Positions 17,707 to 25,372 of a stretch of DNA of 64,000 nt are shown piece by piece. Each line of letters starts with the position of its first letter. Positions within the stretch are counted from its first letter, which is position 1. Position numbers and translations under genes: made by a program. The DNA is taken from assembly GCF_017353185.1 (NCBI RefSeq), contig NZ_JAFMYV010000012.1, positions 62,001 through 126,000 on the forward strand, read 5' to 3'. The notes beneath the pieces were generated by a model that was not told where the DNA came from, made no database searches, and saw only the letters and a list, made by a program, of their open reading frames with translations. Source of the stretch: Fibrella rubiginis. GTDB lineage: Bacteria > Bacteroidota > Bacteroidia > Cytophagales > Spirosomataceae.

Positions 17707-18899
17707 AGTCTGTCTACCTCAAAGCGTAATTCGTCGGCGAGCTGGCGGATACGGTCGTAGCTGGGAGCGGGCGGGGGAAGTTGCTGGCTCACGAAAGCTT
17801 TCACATCCCAGACTTCCAGCACGTCTTTCAGGGCCACCTCGCGGCTGGGCACGTTGGGGCGGTCGGCGGTGAGGAGCAGTGTGCCTTTGTTTTTCACCTG
17901 GTTCACCACCCGCCGCGCCAGAATACCCTGATGCTGAATCAGGAGCACGTAAAACTGTCCGTCGGTGATGTCGAACCAATTGCGCACAAACTGTCCGATG
18001 AGCCACGCGCCGGGAAACAGAAAATCGCCGTCGGCCTCAAAGGCGCGGTACTGGCCCACGGGCAGCATGGGCAGGCGCATGGTAGGCAGGCGCGTAAGGT
18101 AATCCGGCTGCTGAAACCGCTGCTGGTACTCGTCATACTGCCCCCGCTGTACATAATGAATCGTCTGCGCCGACTGGTCATTGGTCATGGCAATGGGGGC
18201 AGCAGCTCCCGCCTGAGGCGGGTTTGAATAGTGATTATTGAAGGCGGGGACGGGTTCGTTGCCATAACTGGCCGTGAAGGCGGGTTGTTGCGGCGGCATA
18301 GTACCCCGATTCGTGGGCAAGGGTTCGTCGGCTAGTGGCGGGTTGCGCTGGATGGGCACGCCCCGGTCTACCACGGTGCTGGCACCCGTCATGGTTGGGC
18401 TGCGCTCTACAGGCGTTGGCCCCGCCTGTACCGGGCGCGACTCACGTATTTCAGTACGCTCAGTGGGGCGCTGTTCGCCGGGGGGGCGGTAATATTTTTC
18501 CAGCACGTTCGAGAGTGGTTGCGGTTCGGGAACAGCGCCAGGCAGTACGGGGTCGCTGATGAGCGGGGCCGTGGTGAAGTCGGCTTCTTCATCCTCGGCA
18601 TCATCGCTGAAAATGGGCGCGGGTGTATTGGCCGCTCGGGGGGCGGGACCATTCTTGCCCATCGGCAGGCTGAGGTCGGGCGTTTCGCGAATTTTGCGCA
18701 GATCCTGTTTCAGCAGTTGGTCGACGGAGGTGTTGAACAGTTTAGCAATCGTGATCAGCGTGTTCCAGTTGGGGTTGGCGCGGGCCTCTTCATACGCCCC
18801 CAACAATGACCGTTTAATGCCAATGCGCTGCGAAAACTGCTCCTGCGTTAAGCCATTGAGCTTTCGGAGGTATTTGATGTTGGTGCTGACGAGCGTCAT
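17700..18899 (-). CDS. XRE-family regulator with Pro-rich linker and LexA/CI-like C-terminus
   Basis: 399 residues. Residues ~5-62 form an HTH_3 domain (IKYLRKLNGLTQEQFSQRIG ... NTLITIAKLFNTSVDQLL). Residues ~70-260 are a low-complexity linker rich in Pro, Glu and Gln. The C-terminal ~130 residues resemble the S24 peptidase fold of LexA/CI repressors (MRLPMLPVGQYRAFEADGDF..., RRVVNQVKNKGTLLLTADRP), but the catalytic GDS(M) serine is replaced by ADGDFLF. The fold is therefore probably used for dimerisation or sensing, not self-cleavage. It overlaps the inverted repeat at 17525-17706 by a few bases. Target genes are unknown. Confidence 0.85.
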   Translation of the reverse strand: MTLVSTNIKYLRKLNGLTQEQFSQRIGIKRSLLGAYEEARANPNWNTLITIAKLFNTSVDQLLKQDLRKIRETPDLSLPMGKNGPAPRAANTPAPIFSDDAEDEEADFTTAPLISDPVLPGAVPEPQPLSNVLEKYYRPPGEQRPTERTEIRESRPVQAGPTPVERSPTMTGASTVVDRGVPIQRNPPLADEPLPTNRGTMPPQQPAFTASYGNEPVPAFNNHYSNPPQAGAAAPIAMTNDQSAQTIHYVQRGQYDEYQQRFQQPDYLTRLPTMRLPMLPVGQYRAFEADGDFLFPGAWLIGQFVRNWFDITDGQFYVLLIQHQGILARRVVNQVKNKGTLLLTADRPNVPSREVALKDVLEVWDVKAFVSQQLPPPAPSYDRIRQLADELRFEVDRLK

Positions 18900-18972
18900 G
18901 GTTGGGAGTAGGTTCTGACAAAATTTTTAGTAAAACAACTGATTTTTTCGTTTCAAACAAGAGCAATAGAAC

Positions 18973-19167
18973 GCGGATTTTTATGATTGGGCCGGTCCGC
19001 CGGTGCGGGATTGATACGGACTATTTTGGACAGGATTTGCAGGATTTCAGGATGGACAGGATTTTCCTTTCACTCTACAGTAAATGGTTGGATTAAAAGA
19101 AATCCTGTCCATCCTGAAATCCTGCAAATCCTGTCCAAAATAGTCCGTATCAATCATAAAAATCCGC
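18973..19167. repeat. Long inverted repeat between divergent genes (53-bp perfect inner arms)
   Basis: Inner arms 19011-19063 and 19101-19153 are exact and built of the words GGACAGGATT, TGCAGGATT and TCAGGATGGACAGGAT. An outer 17-bp arm (18973-18989 against 19151-19167) also matches, but the left side has a ~22-bp interruption containing CCGGTCCGCCGGTGCGGGA. Being between divergent genes, it cannot be only a terminator. The same word family occurs at 46372 and 58578. Confidence 0.88.
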
Positions 19168-19220
19168 GGCCCCCTTTCTCTTTCTTTTTTCGTATTTTTC
19201 CTAAAAAATAGCTAACATAT

Positions 19221-20651
19221 ATGATCGCGCAGGATCCTCAAACCGACCAGAAAGCAACCATACGAGCGGCCTTTGACCGCCTCCGGCAAGGTGCGCAGGC
19301 AATGGCACTTACCACCGCCGCCGAACGCATCGAGCGCCTGAAACGTCTCCAAACCTGGATTGAGGCAAACAAAATCACGCTTTACAAAGCCATGTATGCC
19401 GATTTTCGGAAGCCGTCGGCCGAAGTGGATCTGGGTGAAATGGTGGGCCTGATGAGCGAACTGCGCTACATGATCAAGCACCTGAAACAGTGGATGCGGC
19501 CCCAACGCGTACCCACGCCCCTATCGATGGTGGGCACAAGCGGCTATTTGAAATACGAACCCAAAGGCGTGGTCCTCATCATTGCCCCCTGGAACTACCC
19601 GTTTGATCTGCTGATTGGCCCTCTGGCCACGGCCATTGCGGCGGGAAACGTCTGCATGCTAAAACCTTCCGAGCTAACGCCCCACACATCGGCTGTGATG
19701 AAACAGATGATTGCCGACCTATTTTCGCCCGACGAAGTGGTGCTGTTTGAAGGCGATGCCGACACGGCGCAGGCCATGCTGGAACTGCCGTTTAACCACA
19801 TTTTCTTTACGGGCAGTCCCGCCCTGGGCAAGATCGTGATGACCGCCGCGGCTAAACACCTCGCTTCGGTGACGCTGGAATTGGGCGGCAAATCACCGTT
19901 TGTGGTCGACGAGACAGCCAACATCGTGAAGGCCGCCGAGATCCTGGCGTGGGCCAAGTTCTTCAACAACGGCCAGACCTGCATTGCGCCTGACTACCTG
20001 CTGGTGCATGAGTCGGTGAAGATTCCGCTGATTAACGAAGTCAAAAACGCCGTTGACCGCATGTATGGACCCGATGCGGCCACCCGCGCTGCTTCAGAGA
20101 GCTACGCCCGGATTGTGAACCCACGGCATTTTCAACGGGTGAAAGGCCTGATTGAAAACGCCGTAGCCAAGGGTGCCACCGTGCGCATGGGCGGACGCAC
20201 CAACGCCGACGACAATTACATTGAACCCACCATGATCGACGGCGTAACCGACGAGATGACGATTATGCAGGACGAGATCTTTGGTCCTCTCCTGCCCGTG
20301 GTGAGCGTGAAAAACCTGGACGAAGCCCTGCGCCACATCAACAGCCGCGAGAAACCACTGGCGCTTTACCTGCACAGCCGCAAACAAAAAAACATCGACT
20401 ACGTCATGGACCGCACCTCGGCGGGCGACACAGTCATTAACGATGCGCTGATCCACTTCACTCACGCCGAGCTGCCCTTTGGCGGGGTTAACAACAGCGG
20501 TATTGGCAGCTACCACGGCTACTTCGGTTTCCAGGAACTCTCGCACCGCCGGGGCGTCCTCCGCCGCGACTTCGGCACGATGAAATTCCTCTTCCCCCCA
20601 TACACCAACCGGGTAAAGACGATCATGGGCTGGCTGGTGAAATACTTTTAA
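19221..20651 (+). CDS. Aldehyde dehydrogenase (class 3-like)
   Basis: 476 residues, NAD(P)-dependent oxidation of aldehydes to acids. The catalytic Cys254 is in NNGQTCIAPDY, the general base Glu220 in LELGGKSPF, the cofactor-loop segment reads FFTGSPALGK, and PWNYPFDLLIGPLATAIAAG is the family N-signature. GQTCIAPDY and the C-terminal hydrophobic tail (KFLFPPYTNRVKTIMGWLVKYF) are typical of ALDH3-type enzymes acting on medium- and long-chain or aromatic aldehydes. It stands first in a plus-strand run with nspC and a second aldehyde dehydrogenase. Each is separated from the next by a long inverted repeat, which makes a single uninterrupted transcript doubtful. Confidence 0.93.
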   Translation: MIAQDPQTDQKATIRAAFDRLRQGAQAMALTTAAERIERLKRLQTWIEANKITLYKAMYADFRKPSAEVDLGEMVGLMSELRYMIKHLKQWMRPQRVPTPLSMVGTSGYLKYEPKGVVLIIAPWNYPFDLLIGPLATAIAAGNVCMLKPSELTPHTSAVMKQMIADLFSPDEVVLFEGDADTAQAMLELPFNHIFFTGSPALGKIVMTAAAKHLASVTLELGGKSPFVVDETANIVKAAEILAWAKFFNNGQTCIAPDYLLVHESVKIPLINEVKNAVDRMYGPDAATRAASESYARIVNPRHFQRVKGLIENAVAKGATVRMGGRTNADDNYIEPTMIDGVTDEMTIMQDEIFGPLLPVVSVKNLDEALRHINSREKPLALYLHSRKQKNIDYVMDRTSAGDTVINDALIHFTHAELPFGGVNNSGIGSYHGYFGFQELSHRRGVLRRDFGTMKFLFPPYTNRVKTIMGWLVKYF

Positions 20652-20796
20652 TGAGTGAATGAGCGATTGAGTGAATAGTCTGGACTGCTGCGCGAGCGTT
20701 TCTTTCTATTGTCGTTACGTCAGAATAAATTAAAGAAACGCTCGCGCAGCAGTCCAGACTATTCACTCATTCACTCAATCGCTCATTCACTCATTA
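20649..20796. repeat. Long inverted repeat built of GAGTGAAT units
   Basis: Left arm 20649-20705 and right arm 20732-20796. The inner parts are exact (TCTGGACTGCTGCGCGAGCG and complement). The outer parts are made of the 8-bp word GAGTGAAT/GAGCGATT, with one more unit on the right than on the left. The left arm starts at the stop codon of the aldehyde dehydrogenase. The same word family forms the repeat at 61872-61990. Confidence 0.88.
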
Positions 20797-20802
20797 ACTT
20801 TG
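20795..20802 (+). promoter_or_regulatory. TAnnTTTG -7 box abutting the nspC start
   Basis: TAACTTTG matches the Bacteroidota -7 consensus and ends only four bases before the ATG at 20807. Transcription would start at about the start codon, giving a leaderless or nearly leaderless mRNA. The box touches the outer end of the inverted repeat. Confidence 0.45.
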
Positions 20803-20806
20803 CTCC

Positions 20807-22057
20807 ATGACAACGACGCATGCCGCCCCACAGACGCGGCCTTTTGATATACATGCCGTGCCCTCGCCCTGTTTTGTGCTCGACGAGGCCAAACTCCGGA
20901 AGAATTTAGCGTTGATTGACGCCGTTCAGCGCGAAGCCGGGGTTACCATTATTCTGGCCCTGAAAGGCTTTTCCATGTTCAGCGCCTTTCCCCTTGTGCG
21001 CGAATACCTAAGCGGGGCCACGGCCAGCAGCCTCAACGAGATCAAGCTGGTGAACGAGTACATGCACGTACCCGCCCACGCCTACGTACCCGCCTACCGC
21101 GACGATGAGTTCGACGAGATCCTGGCCCGCAGCAGCCACGTCACCTTCAACTCGTGGAGTCAATGGGAACGGTTTAATGGAGGAAATGAGGAGAGGAGCG
21201 GTCCGCCGATGCGGAAAGGAGGAAAGGGGGCTTCGCGTGAATCTCTCTCCCCTTCCTCCTTTCCTCCATTAAACCTCTCCTCCCCCTCTTTCGGTATCCG
21301 CGTGAATCCGCAGTATTCGGAGGTGGCTACGGATATGTATAACCCCTGCGTGCCGGGGTCGCGGTTGGGTGTTACGCGCGATAAACTGCCCGATCAGTTG
21401 CCGGAGGGGTTGGAAGGATTGCATTTTCATACCCTCTGCGAAAACGATTCGTACACGCTGGAGCGCACCCTCACGGCGCTGGAAGAACGTTTCGGCGACC
21501 TACTGCACCAGGCCAAATGGGTGAATATGGGCGGCGGACACCTCATGACCCGCGAAGGCTACGATACGCAACACCTGATTGGCTTGCTGAAAGCATTCCG
21601 CGAAAAATACAACGTCGACATCATCATGGAGCCCGGTTCGGCTATTGCGTGGCAGACGGGTGTGCTGGTCAGCACCGTGCTCGATGTGTTCGACAGTCAG
21701 GGCATTGACGTGGCTATTCTGGATACCTCGTTTGCCGCCCACATGCCCGATACGCTGGAGATGCCCTACAAACCCATCATCCGCGACGCCTACCAGGAAC
21801 CTGTAGCGGGCAAACCCACCTACCGTCTCGGCGGCATGACCTGCCTCGCCGGCGATTTCATGGGCGACTACTCCTTCGACGAACCCCTGAAGGTGGGCGA
21901 CCGCATTGTGTTTGAGGATATGATTCACTACACGATGGTGAAAACAACCACCTTCAACGGCGTGGGCCTCCCCGCCATTGGTATCCACAAAGAAGACGGG
22001 TCGTTTAACCTGGTTAGGGAATATGGCTACGACAGTTTTAAAGATCGATTAAGTTAA
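20807..22057 (+). CDS. nspC: Carboxynorspermidine/carboxyspermidine decarboxylase, with an in-frame palindromic insertion
   Basis: 416 residues, a PLP fold-III (alanine-racemase-like) decarboxylase of the alternative spermidine pathway. The likely PLP lysine is Lys53 in LALKGFSMF. The conserved YNPCVPGSRLGVT, HTLCEN, NMGGGHLMT, EPGSAIAW and TCLAGDFMGDY segments are all present. It decarboxylates carboxyspermidine or carboxynorspermidine made by a dehydrogenase not seen in the window. Between FNSWSQWE and FGIRVNPQYSEV there is a ~35-residue low-complexity stretch (residues ~122-157). It is encoded by an inverted-repeat element of the kind found between genes here (21171-21275). Relatives normally pass directly from the strand to GxRxNP, so this is an insertion into a surface loop that kept the frame. 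Confidence 0.93.
   Translation: MTTTHAAPQTRPFDIHAVPSPCFVLDEAKLRKNLALIDAVQREAGVTIILALKGFSMFSAFPLVREYLSGATASSLNEIKLVNEYMHVPAHAYVPAYRDDEFDEILARSSHVTFNSWSQWERFNGGNEERSGPPMRKGGKGASRESLSPSSFPPLNLSSPSFGIRVNPQYSEVATDMYNPCVPGSRLGVTRDKLPDQLPEGLEGLHFHTLCENDSYTLERTLTALEERFGDLLHQAKWVNMGGGHLMTREGYDTQHLIGLLKAFREKYNVDIIMEPGSAIAWQTGVLVSTVLDVFDSQGIDVAILDTSFAAHMPDTLEMPYKPIIRDAYQEPVAGKPTYRLGGMTCLAGDFMGDYSFDEPLKVGDRIVFEDMIHYTMVKTTTFNGVGLPAIGIHKEDGSFNLVREYGYDSFKDRLS
21171..21275. repeat. Palindromic element inserted in frame inside nspC
   Basis: Left side GGTTTAATGGAGGAAA (from 21171) and right side TTTCCTCCATTAAACC (to 21275) are complementary, with GGAGGAAAGG/CCTTCCTCC nearer the centre. The left arm is interrupted by ~30 bp containing GCGGTCCGCCGATGCGG. 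That motif also interrupts the left arm of the repeat at 18973. The word GGAGGAA is shared with the intergenic repeat 0.8 kb downstream. The element is about 105 bp, a multiple of three, without stop codons in frame. Confidence 0.82.
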
Positions 22058-22059
22058 AA

Positions 22060-22160
22060 GGAGGAATGGAGGAAGGAGGAAAGGAGGAACGGTTGCTGAC
22101 GAGTCAGTATTGCTTTCGCGTCAGCAACCGTTCCTCCTTTCCTCCTTCCTCCATTCCTCC
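22060..22160. repeat. Perfect inverted repeat of GGAGGAA words (42-bp arms)
   Basis: Arms 22060-22101 and 22119-22160 match exactly around a 17-bp loop. The outer part consists of GGAGGAATGGAGGAAGG and the inner tip is GGTTGCTGACG/CGTCAGCAACC, the same tip as in the repeats at 2801 and 17525. It fills the gap between nspC and the next aldehyde dehydrogenase. Confidence 0.9.
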
Positions 22161-22168
22161 GCCCTTTT

Positions 22169-23692
22169 ATGAACAACATCCTCCCCGTACCTCAGCAAAG
22201 CTCCAAGCCCGGCACCAGCACCGGTCAGCAGTTCTGGCATTCATCTGACAAAACCATCGACTCGTATTCGCCCGTCGATGGCAAGTTTATTGCCCGTGTC
22301 TATGCCACTACCCGCGCCGATTATGACCGCGTGGTGGAAACGGCACAGGCGGCGTTCAGGCAATGGCGACTGGTGCCCGCCCCCAAACGCGGCGACATTG
22401 TGCGGCAGATGGGCGACCAGTTTCGGCAGTACAAAAACGACCTGGGTCGCCTGGTGAGCTACGAAATGGGTAAATCCTTACAAGAGGGTCTGGGCGAAGT
22501 GCAGGAGATCATCGATATCTGCGATTTCGCCGTGGGGCAGTCGCGGCAGTTATATGGCCTCACCATGCACTCCGAGCGGCCCGCCCACCGGATGTATGAA
22601 CAGTACCACCCGCTGGGCATTGTCGGCATCATTTCGGCGTTCAACTTTCCCGTCGCGGTCTGGTCGTGGAACGCCATGCTGGCCTTCGTGTGCGGCGACG
22701 TGTGTATCTGGAAACCGTCGGAGAAAACACCGCTGACGGCCCTCGCCTGTCAGCAGATTATCCAGGATGTGCTGCGCAACAACGACGTGCCCGAAGGCGT
22801 CTCGTGCCTCGTTTCGGGGGGGCGTGACGCAGGCGAGTGGCTGGCCCGCGACCCGCGCGTGGCACTGGTGTCGGCTACGGGCAGCACCCGCATGGGCAAG
22901 GCGGTGGGCGTGGCGGTGGCCGAACGCATGGGCCGGAGCTTGCTTGAACTGGGTGGCAACAACGCCATTATCGTGTCGCCCCATGCCGACCTCGACATTG
23001 CCATTCCGGCCATTGTCTTCGGCGCGGTAGGCACCGCCGGGCAACGCTGCACCACCACCCGCCGCCTGATCGTGCACGAAAGCATCCTGCCCGAACTGCG
23101 CACCCGACTGGCCCGCGCCTACGCCCAACTCCACATCGGTGACCCGCTGGAAATGGGTATCCACGTGGGTCCGCTGATCGACAAAGACGCGGTGTCGAGT
23201 TACCAGAAAGCGGTGACGGAGATCAAAGCGGCGGGCGGCAAATTCATTGTCGAGCCGGGCGTACTGGAAGGAGTTGGCTATGAGTCAGGCTGTTATGTGA
23301 AGCCCTGCGTGGCTGAGGCACAAAATCAGTGGCCGGTGGTGCAGCGCGAAACCTTCGCCCCCATCCTCTACGTCATGCCATACACCACCATCGACGAGGC
23401 CATTGCTCTGCAAAACGGCGTACCTCAGGGCCTGTCGTCGGCGATCTTCACGCTGAACCTCCGCGAAGCCGAGCAGTTTTTGTGCGTGGCCGGGTCCGAC
23501 TGTGGCATTGCCAACGTGAACATCGGCACGTCGGGGGCCGAAATTGGCGGCGCGTTTGGCGGCGAAAAAGAAACCGGCGGTGGCCGCGAATCGGGCTCCG
23601 ACGCCTGGAAAGCCTACATGCGCCGCCAAACCAACACCATCAATTACGGCACCACCATGCCGCTGGCGCAGGGCATCACGTTTGAGTTGTAG
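22169..23692 (+). CDS. Aldehyde dehydrogenase family 7 (alpha-aminoadipate semialdehyde dehydrogenase-like)
   Basis: 507 residues. The catalytic Cys294 is in AGQRCTTTRRL and Glu260 in LLELGGNNAI. GNNA together with GQRCTTTRR is the hallmark of the ALDH7 (antiquitin / AmaB / Pcd) group, as is the C-terminal GGAFGGEKETGGGRESGSDA. Members oxidise alpha-aminoadipate semialdehyde to aminoadipate in lysine degradation, or related semialdehydes. No lysine aminotransferase or saccharopine enzyme is nearby. It follows nspC across the GGAGGAA inverted repeat. Exact substrate unproven. Confidence 0.92.
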   Translation: MNNILPVPQQSSKPGTSTGQQFWHSSDKTIDSYSPVDGKFIARVYATTRADYDRVVETAQAAFRQWRLVPAPKRGDIVRQMGDQFRQYKNDLGRLVSYEMGKSLQEGLGEVQEIIDICDFAVGQSRQLYGLTMHSERPAHRMYEQYHPLGIVGIISAFNFPVAVWSWNAMLAFVCGDVCIWKPSEKTPLTALACQQIIQDVLRNNDVPEGVSCLVSGGRDAGEWLARDPRVALVSATGSTRMGKAVGVAVAERMGRSLLELGGNNAIIVSPHADLDIAIPAIVFGAVGTAGQRCTTTRRLIVHESILPELRTRLARAYAQLHIGDPLEMGIHVGPLIDKDAVSSYQKAVTEIKAAGGKFIVEPGVLEGVGYESGCYVKPCVAEAQNQWPVVQRETFAPILYVMPYTTIDEAIALQNGVPQGLSSAIFTLNLREAEQFLCVAGSDCGIANVNIGTSGAEIGGAFGGEKETGGGRESGSDAWKAYMRRQTNTINYGTTMPLAQGITFEL

Positions 23693-23697
23693 GTGAG

Positions 23698-23777
23698 TGA
23701 GAAGTAATAGGCAAGAACCAAGATGAGGTGAGCTATACCATTTTCTTGTTTCTTGCCTCTTATTTCTTGCTTCTATA
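23698..23777. repeat. Imperfect inverted repeat (AGGCAAGAA words)
   Basis: GAAGTAATAGGCAAGAA on the left answers TTCTTGCCTCTTATTTCTTG on the right. This is a degraded version of the intergenic palindromes, situated between the ALDH7 gene and the recombinase gene. Confidence 0.5.
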
Positions 23778-23781
23778 GTAC

Positions 23782-24972
23782 ATGCTCACCATTTCTCTGG
23801 ACCACCGCGACCCCGCCCTGCTCACTGTTACTTTCCCGACCGACCCCGTTGGCAACGACCTCATTGGGCAGGTACCGGGTCGCCAATGGAGTTACAGCCG
23901 CCGTTGCTGGACCGTACCCAACACCCGCGAGAGCATCGTGAAGATCGGCCAACTGTTTGGCAGATACTACTGCCGATTCGACGAAGCCGTGGTGCGGCTC
24001 TACAAACCCGATGCCACCCCCACCGAACTGGAACAGGCCACCAACCCCACATGGCCCCCTGCCCACGTTCCACCGACCAAACCGAAACCCTTTCGCCACG
24101 TTCCGCCCGACAGCGCGTTCAATCAGCACCCGGTCATCGTAGCCCTTTGCGAGACGCTGGTACGGCTGACCTACAGCTATAAAACGATCAAAAACTACCG
24201 GCAGGCCCTGATCGCGCTGATCCGGTATACCGACTCGAAACCCGTCGATACGCTCGATAAAGCTGCTTTTCAGACGTACCTGCTCTTCCTGATCCAGAAA
24301 AAACGCTTCAGCCCATCCACTATCAACGTGCATATCAATGCGTGGAAATTCTATCAAGAGAAAGTGCTTGGCCGCGATAAGACCTATTACGATGTGCAGT
24401 ACCCACGCCTCCCCACTAAGCTCCCCACGGTCTACAGCGTGGGCGAAGTAAAGGCCATTTTCGCCGCCACCACCAGCTTGAAATACCGGACATTGTTCAA
24501 GCTCGTCTACGCCACCGGCCTGCGCCTGAGCGAAGTAGCCCACCTGCGCCTTGTTGACATCGACCGCGTCCGGCGGCTCATTATGGTACGCAGCGGTAAA
24601 GGCAAAAAAGACCGCGTAGTCATGCTTACGGAAAAATTGGAGGCCACGATTAATGTGTATCTGATTATTTATGACCCGCAGGTGTATTTGTTTGAAAACA
24701 ATGAACCCCGCCACGGTAACGTGGCAGAGCCACTTTGGGAACGAACAATTCAACGGGCCTACAGTCTTGCCACACACACGGCGGGGATTCAGAAACGAGG
24801 TGGTATTCATGCCTTACGCCACAGTTTTGCCACGCACATGCTGGAGGCAGGCTACGACATTCGCTACATTCAGCAGTTGCTCGGCCATAGCAGTATCCTG
24901 ACCACGATGCGCTACACCCATGTGACGGCTCATAAGATTAGTACCCTCAAGAGTCCATTAGACGATCTGTAG
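23782..24972 (+). CDS. Tyrosine recombinase (Xer/integrase family)
   Basis: 396 residues. The C-terminal catalytic domain has the complete active site: Arg248 (ATGLRLSE), a Lys in GKGKKDRV, His343/Arg346 (HALRHSFATH), His369 (LLGHSS) and the nucleophile Tyr378 (MRYTHV). A SAM-like core-binding domain precedes it (YSYKTIKNYRQALIALIRYT). The first ~100 residues form an extra N-terminal region (PGRQWSYSRRCWTVP) seen in Bacteroidota recombinases. The C-terminal TLKSPLDDL resembles the RSPLD ending of integron integrases. However, the ~30-residue insert before the HxxR box that defines IntI is missing. Codon use matches the host. It lies directly upstream of the cassette-like array and is a candidate to act on it. 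Confidence 0.93.
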   Translation: MLTISLDHRDPALLTVTFPTDPVGNDLIGQVPGRQWSYSRRCWTVPNTRESIVKIGQLFGRYYCRFDEAVVRLYKPDATPTELEQATNPTWPPAHVPPTKPKPFRHVPPDSAFNQHPVIVALCETLVRLTYSYKTIKNYRQALIALIRYTDSKPVDTLDKAAFQTYLLFLIQKKRFSPSTINVHINAWKFYQEKVLGRDKTYYDVQYPRLPTKLPTVYSVGEVKAIFAATTSLKYRTLFKLVYATGLRLSEVAHLRLVDIDRVRRLIMVRSGKGKKDRVVMLTEKLEATINVYLIIYDPQVYLFENNEPRHGNVAEPLWERTIQRAYSLATHTAGIQKRGGIHALRHSFATHMLEAGYDIRYIQQLLGHSSILTTMRYTHVTAHKISTLKSPLDDL

Positions 24973-25198
24973 TCGGCACATGCCTCCGTAGCATAGTCCG
25001 CAGTTTCGTTTGGCTAAAAAACTTGCTTTTCAATACGTAGCCTTTCGTATAGCCAATCACGGTAAGCTTGTTGTGCCGAACTGTTCCCCTTGAGTCATAG
25101 CGATACAGGTTACTGTCATTGGCAAAAAAATAGTCTGGGTACCCCTCAATGTCCCACACACGCAGTAGCTGATTGTGTAGGCTGATATGTTGACTCAT
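24947..25198 (-). CDS. Small protein resembling a lone NUMOD4-type DNA-binding motif
   Basis: 83 residues from MSQHISLHNQ. The core (VWDIEGYPDYFFANDSNLYR, then RNKLTVIGYTKGYVLKSKFF in outline) follows the pattern I-x-GYPxY-x-(V/A)-x-x-x-G-x-(V/L) of NUMOD4 modules, which normally sit beside HNH homing endonucleases. No nuclease domain is present here. It is convergent with the recombinase gene and overlaps its 3' end by 26 bp. The longer in-frame version reaching 25483 would run through the repeat region and is unlikely. A standalone accessory or a decayed endonuclease are both possible. Confidence 0.5.
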   Translation of the reverse strand: MSQHISLHNQLLRVWDIEGYPDYFFANDSNLYRYDSRGTVRHNKLTVIGYTKGYVLKSKFFSQTKLRTMLRRHVPTTDRLMDS

Positions 25199-25288
25199 AG
25201 TAGTTGCAAAAGTTCGGTGGTATGAGTATGCTTGCAGACTGGCTCGGCAGCTAACCGCTTGTGGAGCGTTTGTCCCGACAAAGCTACG

Positions 25289-25337
25289 CTCAATTAATGA
25301 TAACAAGCTCATTATCAACACAGTGTCATTAATTGAG
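25289..25337. repeat. Short inverted repeat upstream of the cassette array
   Basis: CTCAATTAATGA (25289-25300) and TCATTAATTGAG (25326-25337) are exact 12-bp arms with a nested TGATAA/TTATCA pair. This AT-rich hairpin precedes the first cassette-type repeat by about 35 bp. It could be a regulatory site of the array or a recombination site; nothing more can be said. Confidence 0.5.
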
Positions 25338-25372
25338 TTGACGTACAATAATATGTTGGGTGCTGTCAATGC

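Noticed and set aside
19020-19140. Short regularly spaced AGGATTT/CAGGAT words that look like a small CRISPR array
   Set aside because: The words are 7-10 bp, not 24-40 bp, spacing is irregular, and the second half is the complement of the first. It is a palindrome, and no cas genes are present.
23782-24972. Calling the recombinase an integron integrase (IntI)
   Set aside because: The distance between the Lys box and the HxxR box is too short for the IntI-specific insert. Only the array and the SPLD ending suggest it, so it is annotated as a tyrosine recombinase.
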